From Tubulanus polymorphus (lineage: Eukaryota > Nemertea > Palaeonemertea > Tubulaniformes > Tubulanidae): 47,200 bases of DNA. Of the stretch, positions 1 to 9,566 are shown piece after piece; position 1 is the first letter of the stretch, and each line of letters opens with the position of its first letter. The stretch covers positions 15,280,450-15,327,649 of the forward strand of contig NC_134026.1 in the NCBI RefSeq assembly GCF_964204645.1, in the 5' to 3' direction. Below the pieces are notes generated by a model that worked only from the letters and a program-made list of their open reading frames with translations, was not told where the DNA came from and did no database searches. The position numbers and the translations under genes were made by a program.

Positions 1-102
1 TTCTTCCTGAAAGCCACCCAGCTTGAACAGATGAAACTGGATTATACCTATGCCAATGAGCAGAAGGATATTACTTTGGACATTATTTCTAACAAAGAAA
101 AG
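1..102 (+). CDS. SMC6: SMC6 exon (first in window), coiled-coil arm
   Basis: The window opens inside an exon, in frame 1, encoding 34 residues that begin FFLKATQLEQMKLDYTY. The KATQLEQM stretch is a recognisable SMC6 sequence at the start of the first coiled-coil arm, just after the N-terminal ATPase half. SMC6 is a core subunit of the SMC5/6 complex, which acts in DNA repair, recombination and replication-fork stability in the nucleus. The exon ends in AAG followed by a donor at 103 (gtatgg), phase 0. The 5' boundary lies outside the window. Identification rests on this motif plus the co-linear match of the seven later exons. Confidence 0.9.
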
Positions 103-309
103 GTATGGCAACAAAATATGTGTATTGCACACATGAGTGAATTGTATGGGTTAAACATTTCATCTTTTTAGCATTGGTTGAGGCCGATGCTTCTTATTTT
201 CGTAGTAAATTGAAATTGAAATACCGTTAAGTAAATCATTCGGCAGAGCTGAAAATGTCTCAAACGTAATGTTTCTATTATTCCCTGCAACATAGCGTCG
301 CCAGAGATG
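103..309. repeat. Start of SMC6 intron 1; short dispersed repeat
   Basis: After the donor at 103 there is unrecognised AT-rich sequence. About 178-305 then resembles 31795-31918 in the same orientation: both share a cgtagtaa/catagtaa block, gctgaaaat, and ttattccc.gcaacatagc. It contains no convincing coding sequence. Confidence 0.45.
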
Positions 310-841
310 GAATCCAGTTATTTTGGGAAGTTTTGAAGACGCTTCAATGAAATGTCTTGATATTAGGGTTACACATGTATCTACCCTAGACACATCTTCA
401 GCCTAAAATGAGAGAAATTTTGAAGACGTTTTGATCAATTACCTTGATCTTTCGTGTATATTTGTATCACCCAATTGCCCATCAACATAACAAAAATTGG
501 GTCGACGGGACTCAAGGTGGCCGTCCTATGAACTTTTTAGTGCCCAAAAATGTAAATTTTGGCCTAAATTCCGAGTCCTGTAGCTTCCTACTGGTTTGCC
601 ATTTCTCATTGCAATTTGTGATGGGTATTCTTTGGAAAGGGATGTTTTATACCTGAAACAGGTATTTTTGATCAGCCAATTATTGCGCAATATGTGGCCA
701 TCTTGGTGTCATCAGTACTCATTCGTAGGTCGGAAAAAGTTTTTCCACATCATATTGATACCTAAGCACATTGTGTATCACTATCAATTGGAAAGTTATA
801 GCTCATAACATGTTCTTTTTGGTGAGTTTTAAGGTCATTGG
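310..841 (+). mobile_element. Helentron/pearl-like element copy A, 5' part
   Basis: This matches 15833-16445 almost base for base in long stretches (ttttgggaagttttgaaga, acacatgtatctaccctaga, gcccaaaaatgt, gatcagccaatta, aaggtcattgg). A roughly 110-bp internal segment present in copy B is missing here after the acatcttcagcc block near 400. The match ends abruptly at 841, where the DIRS element begins. The 3' end of the same family lies at 8035-8131, so this copy is probably one insertion split by later ones. Non-autonomous: no coding capacity seen. Family assignment (Helentron-associated, similar to bivalve 'pearl' elements) is an inference from the CTAG end and tandem core seen in copy B. 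Confidence 0.6.
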
Positions 842-979
842 TATTTCCGTCGAGTACTGTACCCTTTCCTATGGTTTTTGCCAATATTTTCTAAATTTGG
901 ATTTATCGCCATTGGTTTTTCTATACGACCCGGCCCTGCGATATTGCATTTAGCCACCGGCGAAATCCGCCATCTTTTT
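842..979 (+). repeat. DIRS left inverted terminal repeat
   Basis: It starts tatttccgtcgagtactg and ends at ccatctttttt. Its reverse complement recurs at 6770 to about 6906 with few differences (for example tacgacccggccctgcgata against taccgcagggccgggtcgta). The right copy carries about 26 extra outer bases not present here, the unequal-ITR arrangement known for DIRS1. Confidence 0.88.
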
Positions 980-1179
980 TCTTGGCGTTCTCGCAGTAGA
1001 ACGCGTTGGATTTTTTCGCCGTAAAAATCTGGGAATTAGGATATTAGGGAGTTTTCACTCTCATAACGGTGAGTCCGTTCGGTTTGGGGGTTATCCCTGG
1101 TTTCTTTTTTTCCGTAAGAATTTTATTTACAAATATAATTTGATTGAATTGAATTGTTTTGATTTGTAACAGGATAATT

Positions 1180-3410
1180 ATGCCACCCCCTCCTAAGGGT
1201 CAGCATCGTGGCGGGGAGGGATGCGGGCATTTGTTTGGCGCCTGGGACAACCACGATTCATGTGCGTCGTGCAGGCGCAAATCCGGTCATATATGTGCAA
1301 GGAGCAATCCTTGCAATATTTGCGTCGTGTGGTCCGAGGACCTTTGGCTTCGGGCCGATAAGGCTCTTAAACTAAGAGATCGTCATCGAGTTAGCAGGGA
1401 TTCGTCGGTTTCGGCCGATGTGCCAACCGACGTTTCTAATCCTGTTTCTTATCGTAAAGCGGAGCGGTCGCCGGTCGTTCAGGTACGATCGGCTTCCCAA
1501 CTCCGTTCACCGGGGAGGAACGCTGGTTCACCGGCACCGGTGGCCGGTCATTCACCGGTCTCTGGTCGTTCACCGGTTCGGCCGTTTCGGCCGGTTCAGA
1601 CTACATGTTCGGAACCGAGCGCGCGCCGCAGTAGTCGCGAACGGCCCGCACCGGTTCGGTCGGTACCGGTCCAGTCCGGCATCGGTCCGGTTCGGCCACC
1701 GGTCCGGTCCAGACGTCGTCCGGTTTAAAACATCCGGTACATTCATCGTCTGATTCTGATCGTCGCTCCGGGGATAGAGCTCGCTCTCCCACTAGATTTA
1801 GACGCCGTGAGCGTAATAAACGAGCAAGATCTCCTTCTCGCAGATCAAGGTTTGATCGCGAGAGGGACTACGATCGTTATTGTCGGAAGTTTCGCCGTCG
1901 GTCTTCTCATCCTTCGTCGACGTCGGGTAGCGATGAAAGCGATTCTTCTAGTAGGTCGCGATCCCGTTCGAGGGACCGTCACCGAAGTCGGCATGATCGT
2001 CGGGATACTGGAAAATACCTGACTCAGAAGGATTTCCATGTATTTGAGGAGAAAATTTTAAACTTGTTATCTTCGTCGCAACAAGTCGCTGCAACTTCTA
2101 CAACAGGTAAGCCTATTCCTGATTGTCCGGTTAGAAGTTCGCCAGCCCACTCAGTTTTTCGGAATTCTGACTCTGAATTCCTGGATGCTGCGGTAGGGTC
2201 TGATTTCAATGAGGATCCAGTCCCAGAAGCGGCAATTCCTTCTGGGGTCGTTCCTGTCGCAAGCAATTGTGGGTTGCCCCAGACGATGGGGGCTTCCCTG
2301 GCTCGCAATGTATCTCCGTCCCGTTCAGTTTTATCCGAACCAGCGGGGGACATGCCATTTAGAGCGATGATAAGTGAGTTCTTTGTCAAGCACGGGGCAA
2401 CTCGCGCTAAGCCCACAGCAGCTCCTCTGGTCGGTGAGTCAATGGAAACTTATCGCCCTCCGGACTCCGATCTTAACGTTTTACGGGAATCGTCAGCGGT
2501 TTCGAGAGAATGGGCTCGATTGGATACGCAATTATGGGGTGAATGTCGGCCTGGAACATTTTCATTTCCCCCTCCAGAACGGGGAATGAAATCTGGGAAA
2601 TATTTTAGTTCAACCGATCCACCTATAGGCGCATTTCGCTCGGCGTATTACGCGACTCCAGGTGCTGTGGATCACAGTCATAACTGCCTGGATGCTGATT
2701 ATACTTTGATCAGCCCGGATACTGTTACAGCACAGTCGGGTATTCGTTTGCCTAAGTCCGGTTTGGTGGCCATGACGTCAATCCTGGACAATCTTACCAG
2801 GGTTGGTTCGTTTCAAGATATGGCACTTAAGGTGTTGACGGGTGAGCTTCGCGAGACTCACGCCGCCGTTCATGCGGGCTCCGACCCAGAGTCAGTTGCC
2901 CTAAAACTGGAGGGAATGGACCGGATTATCCAATCTTTGGCTCGGTCTGTTTCGCATGTAATTCCGTTGTCGGTTCGGGGTCAGGCTAATCTGGTATTAG
3001 CCTCCCGTCAGTCAGTGATGGACTCCAGTTCCAAAACTCGTCTACCGGATATGGTGTCCAATGCTTTGCTGAGAGCCCCATTGGGGACGTCTTCACGTCT
3101 CTTCTCCGGTTGGTGCGCTCCGGTTTCCGCAGAGCTGAGGAAGATTCGGGAGGTTCAGGCCAAGTCCAACCCCCGAACTCCGTGGAAAAAGCGTTCTGGT
3201 CCGACGCCGGCGCAAGGTTCGGCACGGACGCAAACAGGACCATCTCAAACTTCAGCGCTTTCTCAGGCGGCTTCGGATGCCGGTTGGAGAACTAGCGCGC
3301 AACTTCAACAATCGTGTCAAGCCTCGTCCGGTCGTAACAGTTCCGGTTCGTATCGAGGCAAGGGGAAGGCTCCAAAAAGGGGCTCTTCCTTTCGGAAAAA
3401 CTCGAAATGA
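1180..3410 (+). pseudogene. DIRS gag-like ORF with one frameshift
   Basis: It starts at ATG 1180 (MPPPPKGQHRGGEGCGHLFG). Cysteines follow in the pattern CASCR...C...C..C.VW (1273-1332), a zinc-binding arrangement seen near the N-terminus of DIRS gag proteins. The first frame ends at 1728. The open continuation is one frame over: an RS/SR-rich basic stretch, then a long region to the stop at 3410, with LSVRGQANLVLASRQSVMDS near 2962-3021 in the conserved part. The frame 3 reading is closed by a stop at 1632-1634, so the shift must lie between about 1635 and 1725, inside a proline/arginine-rich low-complexity run. It overlaps the RT frame by about 130 bases. Gag role is inferred from position. 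Confidence 0.7.
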
Positions 3411-5448
3411 ATTCTTGGGACCAGTGGGAGGTTGTCTGCAGCAGGCAGCAACCCACTGGTCCGACCTCTTTGGAGACGGTTTGCCCTCCCGCGTCGTCTC
3501 TCGTGGCTACCGTCTCCGTTTCCTAAGGCGACCGCGCCTGATGAGGTCACCTCCCGACATGCGGCCAAAACCAGGTCAGGAGGCCTTAATCTCTCCGGCT
3601 CTCAAGGAACTGGCAGAGAAGGGAGCGATAGAACCAGTTTGCAACGAAACTTCTCCCGGCTGGTTTTCTCGAATATTCATGGTACCAAAGGCCACAGGGG
3701 GTCAACGGACAGTGATAGATCTGTCATCCCTCAATCGGCACCTAGACATCCCAAGGTTCCGGATGACCAAGCCCAAGGACGTGATTCAAGGGCTCCGTCC
3801 GGGTCAATGGGCGGCTTCATTGGACCTGAAAGATGCTTATTTTCAGGTTCCAATTCACCCAAAATCTCGGCGATTTCTCAGGATAAAGTGGAAAGGCCGC
3901 CAGTTCCAATTCAGGTCTCTTCCATTTGGCCTCAGTACGGCCCCGTGGGTTTTCACCAAGTTGGTCAAGTCAGTTCAGAAGGTACTTCAGTCAAGGGGTG
4001 TTCGACTGTTCGTTTACCTCGACGACTGGTTAATAGTCGCGAATTCGGCTCAGGAATGTCGGGAGGCAATGACCTCAGTCTTGGACTTAGTCCATCAGCT
4101 AGGGTTCCGCGTAAACAGGGAAAAATCTCAGTTGACGCCGGCCCAACAGTTCACTTATCTCGGCATGGACTTCGATCTCCGAATCGGCAAAGTCTTTCCG
4201 TCTATGGCTCGAGTAGCCAAACTTCAAGAAGCTGTAGCGGGAGTGTCCACAACCCCGAGAACAGCTCGTTACTGGTCACGGCTTCTAGGCTCCATCAGCT
4301 CCATGGGTCTGGTGGTGCCCTTAGGCCGCCTCAGAAGCAGGCGCTTGCAACAATATTGGAAGGGCTTCTGGTCTCAGTCGAAGGGCAACTGGGAGGCCTT
4401 GATTCCCGTACCTCCAACCGATCTAAGTCCGGATCTTCAGTGGTGGGCGGCAACTACGAATCTTCGGCTCGGGTTGTCACTAGCCCCATTAGAGGCTCCA
4501 GTTCGTGTATTCACGGATGCCAGTCACCAAGGATGGGGGGCACATCTGGAGAACCGAGTCAAAGCCGGGAGATGGTCTCGCTACGAGGCCACCAACCACA
4601 TAAATTTCCTAGAAATGCTGGCCGTGTGGAAGGCCCTGAAGTTCTTTCACAGGAGAGTGGAGGGCCACCACGTTTGGTTAGCCACAGACAATTCAACAGT
4701 GAGGGCTTACCTTCAGAACCAAGGGGGCACTCACTCAGAAACCCTCACAGGTCTGTCGGCCAAAATTCTTCTTTGGTGCCAGACAAAGGGCGTGTTCCTG
4801 ACTGTGGCACATTTAGCAGGGAAAAGGAACGTGATGGCCGATGCTCTGTCTCGTCGAGGTCAGGCTATTGCGACAGAATGGGTTCTCCACCAAGAAGTAG
4901 CCGATCGGGTTCGGGGCATTTTTGGCAATCCGCTGCTGGATCTGTTTGCCACCCGGTTCAATCGGAGGTGTCCTCTGTTTGTGTCCCCGTTTCCAGATGC
5001 GGAAGCGTGGGGGGTCGATGCCTTCTCTCTGGACTGGTCGGGGATGCATGCGTATGCGTTCCCGCCCACACCAGTCCTGCCGCGCTTACTGGATCAAATA
5101 GAGAGATCAGTCAATTGCAACATAGTTCTGGTAGCACCATGTTGGCCGGCTCAGAAATGTTTCCTACCACTTTTCAACCTACTGTGCGACAACCCCAGGA
5201 TTCTTCCGAATTTCCCATCGCTTCTGTCTCAGGGGAACTTTCGGCATCATCCAAACAGCCAGTGGTTAAATCTGCTCGCCTGGCCATTGTCCAGCGATCG
5301 TTGTCAGCTTCAGGCTTTTCAGAACAGGCTGCCTCCTTTATCGCAGGATCTAAGCGGCCATCAACAAGTACCATTTACGATGCCAAATGGAGTCATTTTG
5401 CGGATTGGTGTGCTGCAGGGGAAATTGATCCATGCTCACCCTCTGTAG
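3277..5448 (+). CDS. DIRS reverse transcriptase-RNase H polyprotein
   Basis: This is an uninterrupted frame of 723 codons. The RT domain covers roughly residues 105-300: WFSRIFMVPKATGG, then SLDLKDAYFQVPIHP (first catalytic Asp near residue 183), FGLSTAPWVFTK, and VYLDDWL with the catalytic YLDD at 4015-4026. RNase H follows: FTDASHQGWGAHL (Asp at 4516), NFLEMLAVWKAL, TDNSTVRAYL and HLAGKRNVMADALSR. These are the DIRS-type variants of the motifs. The C-terminal segment (LLDLFATRFN, then VAPCWPAQ) is the usual DIRS RT-RH tail. The true start is uncertain because the frame overlaps gag; the first ATG at 3277 is the choice here. No methyltransferase domain was recognised. It overlaps the recombinase frame at its 3' end. 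Confidence 0.93.
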   Translation: MPVGELARNFNNRVKPRPVVTVPVRIEARGRLQKGALPFGKTRNEFLGPVGGCLQQAATHWSDLFGDGLPSRVVSRGYRLRFLRRPRLMRSPPDMRPKPGQEALISPALKELAEKGAIEPVCNETSPGWFSRIFMVPKATGGQRTVIDLSSLNRHLDIPRFRMTKPKDVIQGLRPGQWAASLDLKDAYFQVPIHPKSRRFLRIKWKGRQFQFRSLPFGLSTAPWVFTKLVKSVQKVLQSRGVRLFVYLDDWLIVANSAQECREAMTSVLDLVHQLGFRVNREKSQLTPAQQFTYLGMDFDLRIGKVFPSMARVAKLQEAVAGVSTTPRTARYWSRLLGSISSMGLVVPLGRLRSRRLQQYWKGFWSQSKGNWEALIPVPPTDLSPDLQWWAATTNLRLGLSLAPLEAPVRVFTDASHQGWGAHLENRVKAGRWSRYEATNHINFLEMLAVWKALKFFHRRVEGHHVWLATDNSTVRAYLQNQGGTHSETLTGLSAKILLWCQTKGVFLTVAHLAGKRNVMADALSRRGQAIATEWVLHQEVADRVRGIFGNPLLDLFATRFNRRCPLFVSPFPDAEAWGVDAFSLDWSGMHAYAFPPTPVLPRLLDQIERSVNCNIVLVAPCWPAQKCFLPLFNLLCDNPRILPNFPSLLSQGNFRHHPNSQWLNLLAWPLSSDRCQLQAFQNRLPPLSQDLSGHQQVPFTMPNGVILRIGVLQGKLIHAHPL

Positions 5449-6358
5449 CTCAATTGGCAGATTTTTTACTGCACCTATTTGTAGTAAAAGGTTTGCAGGT
5501 CATAACTATTAAAGGTTACCGCTCCGCGATTCTCATACATTGCGTGCTTCTGGATGGCCAAATGTAGCAGGGGATCATCGGATATCCCAGCTGGTTGCAG
5601 GGTTTTCTTTTTCCCGGCATCGGGTAACAAGAACAGTTCCACCATGGGATCTGTCTGTAATTTTGAAGAAGTTAATGGAGGCTCCATTTGAACCTCTTTC
5701 GGCAGCGTCATTTGCAAATTTGTCAAAAAAGACTGTATTTTTGCTGTTCTTGGCTTGCTCGGCCCGTCGCTCTGAGATTCATGCGCTTTCAGTTCGACAA
5801 GGTCATATTGTCTTTGGGCCAGCGAATGAATTTGTTTCGCTGCGGCCTGCTTTGGAATTTTTGGCAAAAAACCAACGACCAGGCTCGGTTGGGCGTCAAT
5901 GGCGAATTGAAGCCCTAAAACATCGAGTGGAACCGGGCATCCCGGACAGGACTTTATGTCCGGTGCGGGCATTGTGTTTCTACTTAGATCGCTCTGCTTC
6001 ACGGAGGGGTTCACGGGAGCGGTTATTTATTCCGCTGCTGGATCACCTAAAGGGGGATATTTTGCGGGACACAGTAGCCCGATGGGTCTCTTCAATGATC
6101 AAGGACATTTTATTGAAGGAGAATCTTTCCTCGGAGGGAGTCGTTTCTCATCAAGTGAGGTCTATGGCTACTTCCTGCGCAGCCTTTTCGGGTGCTCCGT
6201 TGGAGGAGGTCTGTCGGGCCGCCTTTTGGAATTCACCGTCGACATTCACGTCATTTTATTTACGGGATGTTTCAGGTCAGTTAGGCTCATTAGCTTCACT
6301 TGGTCCTGTTGTCATGGCTCAAGGTGTCCGTTCTTTCCGATCGGACCCTTTAGTGTAG
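5130..6358 (+). pseudogene. DIRS tyrosine recombinase, one frameshift
   Basis: The N-terminal, core-binding part lies in frame 3 (SGFSEQAASFIAGSKRPSTS, then YDAKWSHFADWC) up to GYRSAI at about 5530. The rest is in frame 2 from about 5540 to the stop at 6356-6358. Catalytic residues are visible: Arg in ARRSEIHAL (5765-5770), the HxxR pair in SHQVRS (His 6149, Arg 6158), and the nucleophilic Tyr in FTSFYLRDV (6257). A shift near 5525-5545 breaks an otherwise complete protein. This enzyme joins the element to the target in place of a DDE integrase. The start given is approximate; the overlap with RT-RH in another frame is normal for DIRS. Confidence 0.85.
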
Positions 6359-6617
6359 AATATTTATGTTGCATTATCAGGATCACAGGGGGTGTATCCT
6401 TGTACATAGTTTGGGCTCATATCTGCAAGTATTAATTTCGCAAAATTCTGGGGGGGGCCCCTGAGCTGGACGGACTCACTGTGGCCAACCGGTCTTCCCT
6501 GTGCTACAGTGCTCCATTCCGTGCTTGGGTAAGTGCTCTCTTTTTCCCTCTTACCTTGCGTTTGAGCGGTGATTTTTCTATCTACCTTTCCCACCATCCT
6601 TGTGCTAGGCTAGTCTA

Positions 6618-6714
6618 GCAAAAACCATAGGAAAGGGTTCAGTACTCGACGGAAATATTACAATTTTTGGAACTAAAATTTGTATTTCCGAGTAGTACTT
6701 ACCCTTTCCTATGG
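6618..6714. repeat. DIRS internal complementary region
   Basis: The left half (6618-6657) is the complement of the outer end of the left ITR; the right half (6657-6714) is the complement of the outer end of the right ITR. They meet at ggaaatattacaa. In the DIRS replication model this region templates the joining of the two ends into a circle before recombinase-mediated integration. The two homologies overlap by about one base, which locates the presumed crossover point. Confidence 0.85.
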
Positions 6715-6769
6715 TGGGAATCCCGCCCACCTGCCCCGCATAGCTGTTTTTTTTGGTCTGCTATGACGT

Positions 6770-6932
6770 AAAAAGATGGCGGATTTCGCCGGTGGCTAAA
6801 TGCAATACCGCAGGGCCGGGTCGTATAGAAAAACCATTGGCGATAAATCCAAATTTAGAAAATATTGGCAAAAACCATAGGAAAGGGTAAGTACTACTCG
6901 GAAATACAAATTTTAGTTCCAAAAATTGTAAT
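6770..6932 (-). repeat. DIRS right inverted terminal repeat
   Basis: This is the inverted copy of the left terminal repeat followed by an outer extension (caaattttagttccaaaaat and on) ending near 6932. The extension is found again, complemented, in the internal region at 6657-6714. The sequence after 6932 (tttaccc) is flanking DNA. Confidence 0.88.
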
Positions 6933-7680
6933 TTTACCCACTATTGCTAGCTATGCGAAAAACGTGCCTTGATGCACGTGGTCTACTTAAAGTTTTCCAA
7001 GAAACTATGTTCCAATCAGCTGCCGGTGACATTGATAGTGTTGCGCATGACCATGCTGTTGATACAGGGTTGGTAGCGGGCCTTAATCATTGAATTATCA
7101 AAAGGGAAATTAAGTTCATTATTATGGTCGAAGACGATATAGCCATCGTCGCTAGTAACAATCCTGCCATTCACCGAATAACACCCGTAGTATCTCTACT
7201 ACCAGGATATAGTCCCATAATTCTTAATCATGTAGAACTGATAAAAAAATGTCAGTAACGCATCAATTTGCCTGTATCCATGATCCTAGCTATGACTATC
7301 ATAGCCTCTTGAGATTCCCAAAATCGTGATGAATTATGGAAAGGTTAGAGGCGCATGATGGGCCTACCTGTCAGTGAATTGTCTATATCAGTTTTACCCG
7401 GCAATAAAGTGATATCCTCATCACTATCTTCACAGACGCTCACGCACTGATACAATCGTAAGAAGTTATATAAACTGCGTGGTTTTTGGTTTACACTGAC
7501 TGGGAGAGGATTGGTAGGGTTGTCTCTGCAGGGTTTGTCAGTCGCTAGCCCGGATTTGATAGAATCTTGAAAGCACTGCGAGTGAGGGATTTTCTTCATG
7601 GAAATTACCAGTAATGCCAACCGGTATCACATGTATCTTCACACACTACGCCATTCAAAGATGCTCTTGGAAAAACCCCG
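6933..7680. repeat. Dispersed repeat U, copy 1, with coding-like minus strand
   Basis: Segments of this region match 30651-31180 in the same order: acaccc.tagtatctctact, agaactgataa, cactgactggg, tttttctt near the end, and cagtaatgcc. On the minus strand two stretches look coding: 7620-7345 (KKIPHSQCFQ and on) and, in another frame, about 7200-7050 (RYYGCYSVNGRIVTSDDGYI, then VFDHNNEL). I do not recognise the family. The first 80 bases (6960-7045) also belong to a three-copy repeat with members at 10690-10830 and 26088-26230. Confidence 0.5.
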
Positions 7681-8034
7681 AGTTAGTACATGTAGCAGAC
7701 TAGAAAATAGGACCACTTTTGAATGGGGGAAAATGTTCGTTTAACGGTAAAATAAAGCCTCACGGAAACCCTGGAAATGTGAATTTGTTTTCACTGATAA
7801 AACTGACACTTCATGCATCCACTCACTAATATTTAGTCAATTTTAAACACTGTCTTCGACCATATGAACTTTATGGTCTTCATGTTTTTAGTAGGGGTGT
7901 GGAGTATTGAAGTACCTTTGAGAAAATAAACCTGGCCATGATAAATTGGTTCCTAGGTTTATTGTTTTTTTACCAGAATCGATTGCTTAAGACATGATTG
8001 ATGTTTGTACCTAGTTTGAAGGTAATTGAAACAT
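7681..8034. other. Intron sequence, nothing recognised
   Basis: AT-rich intron DNA with short homopolymer runs. No open frame, repeat partner or structured element was found by eye. Confidence 0.5.
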
Positions 8035-8131
8035 ATATATTTGTTCACCATGGTGTTGAATATTGAAATTGTCAGATTTTCGAGCATTTCAATCCACATT
8101 GCAAGTGGGCATGGAGTCCCTGGACCCCTAG
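8035..8131 (+). mobile_element. Helentron/pearl-like element copy A, 3' end
   Basis: It matches the last 90 bases of copy B (gttgaatattgaaattgt.agatt.t.gagcattt, then aagtgggcatgg.gtccctg, gacccctag). It ends CTAG at 8128-8131 followed by T, with a short GTCC-ct-GGAC hairpin just inside, the end type of Helitron-group elements. The piece lies only 63 bases before SMC6 exon 2. Confidence 0.65.
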
Positions 8132-8193
8132 TTTAGAACTTGCAGATTGCCTTCGCGACTAATAAGTTTCATATTTGTGTTTTTAATATATAG

Positions 8194-8331
8194 ATGTTGC
8201 CTGAACTTGAGAGGGAAGTTGAGGATTGGGAGCAAAAATTTAGAGCCATATGTTCCCTTGATGATTTGAAGCTTAAAGTTGATCAACTGCGAAATGAAGT
8301 GGCTTGGGCTCTTGTACATGCAAAAGAAAAG
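8194..8331 (+). CDS. SMC6: SMC6 exon, coiled-coil arm
   Basis: This exon has 138 nt, 46 codons, phase 0 at both ends. The acceptor is tatatag before 8194 and the donor gtattt at 8332. The product (MLPELEREVEDWEQKFRAIC and on) is charged and helical, and contains LRNEVAWALVHAKEK, which matches the vertebrate SMC6 LKHEMAWAVVNEIEK segment. The leading ATG is an internal methionine, not a start. The exon follows an 8.1-kb intron full of transposable elements, yet it joins the previous exon without loss of residues relative to the family. Confidence 0.93.
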
Positions 8332-9566
8332 GTATTTTACAGTGTATTTTATTGTGTAACGTTGAATGTTGTATGGCAGATTTCACAATGATGGGTACCA
8401 ACGAAGTAAAAATTTATGATGGAGGAATTCTTTTTTTCCGGGTCAGCAAATAGAAAATTGTTTCATGAATATATGTTATATGTTGTAATGGGTCCAAAAA
8501 TCAAATTTTTGCTAACAAATGAGGTTGTAACTTTGACCCAAAGTCATGCAATCTGCTATTTTTATGTGCAACATGAACCTTGATCATGCGGCTAAAATCT
8601 GTTGAAAATGGAATTTTGAATTTCATGTTCATTTTAGAGAAATCTACGAATTTGTGGCGATTTTTAAAAAAATTCCAAGGAGCATTTTGTTTCATATAAC
8701 GGCCAGAAGGCCGTTGTACATTGTTAAATTGATGTCAAATAAATGCTCCCTGCAGTTAGCTGATCTCCCGCTGTCAATCAATGTAGGGTCTGACTATTTC
8801 AGATGGCTGGGAGTCACCTTCATTTCGGTCAACGAATTATACACCTTCACAGACTTCACCTACGATGTAACGTAGCCCAATACACTGGGTTCGAATCCCG
8901 TAAATCGTTCCATGAACTCGGTCCTTCAGCGCAATTCGTTCAAACAAAATTCCCATTTTTTGTCTGAATGAAATTCAAATTAATGACGAATAGAAACTTA
9001 TTTCCAATCAGGAGATCGGCTATCCAAAAGGAAATTCCTTAAAAAGTCCTCCCAAATTACATTCAACTTGAAGAAAAATATAAACTTAAACCATAAACAT
9101 ATATGTACCATACAAACTTTTTTATTTCACAAATTTTTAAATTTGAATAAACATTGTTCTGATATAAATCAACTTACACAATTTTAAAATTTGAATATAC
9201 ATGTACAAAGTTCTGATTGACTTAAAAAAATTTGATTACAACACGGCCTTACAGCATTTTAATAGTGCATACGGTGCAGATGATGTTAGGTGACATTGAG
9301 TACAATATGGTGAATATTACAAGTCATTTTTATACAAATATGGTGATTGTCAAACATTTCTCTGCAACGATCGGGTTACTAAGATATAAAAAATTATTAT
9401 GTGTAAAAAGTTAAAAAGCAAACCAAAATGGCCAAATTAGCTCACCTGTTGCCGAAGTGTGCAGAAAATAAATGTTATCAAATTACCTACCTCCAATTAT
9501 TATATACTAATATATATATATATATGCCAATGTATGTCCTGGCCAGTAGCCGTCACCAATTTGAAA
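8332..9566. other. SMC6 intron 2, 5' part; isolated B-box-like site
   Basis: Mostly unrecognised AT-rich sequence. A perfect RNA polymerase III B-box-like motif (ggttcgaatcc) lies at 8888-8898, but no A box or cloverleaf was found upstream, so it is not called a tRNA; it may be the relic of a SINE. Around 9115-9235 a short aatttttaaatttgaataaaca segment is imperfectly repeated. A short (at)n run lies near 9510-9525. Confidence 0.5.

Larger units (their letters stand above)
842..6932 (+). mobile_element. DIRS-type tyrosine-recombinase retrotransposon, near full length
   Basis: The element is about 6.1 kb, with inverted terminal repeats (842-979 and 6770-6932), an internal complementary region (6618-6714) and three overlapping reading frames in the DIRS order gag, RT-RNase H, tyrosine recombinase. 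No target duplication is seen, as expected for tyrosine-recombinase integration. The ends were set by comparing each terminus with the internal region: left homology starts at tatttccgtcg and right homology ends at aaaattgtaat. The RT-RH frame is open, while gag and the recombinase each carry one frame change, so the copy is young but probably no longer autonomous. It lies in the sense orientation within SMC6 intron 1. Confidence 0.9.

Noticed and set aside
1418-1753. Arg/His-rich frame 2 ORF as a separate gene
   Set aside because: Out-of-frame reading of the repetitive, GC-rich gag segment; the gag frames explain the codon pattern.
3432-5130. Long open frame of 711 codons in frame 3 overlapping the RT-RH frame
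   Set aside because: Only its last part (from about 5130) carries recombinase sequence. Upstream it is Ser/Gly/Arg-rich and without motifs, while frame 1 over the same bases holds the full RT-RNase H signature.
8888-8898. Perfect B box as evidence for a tRNA gene
   Set aside because: No A box at the right distance and no cloverleaf; noted only as an isolated site.
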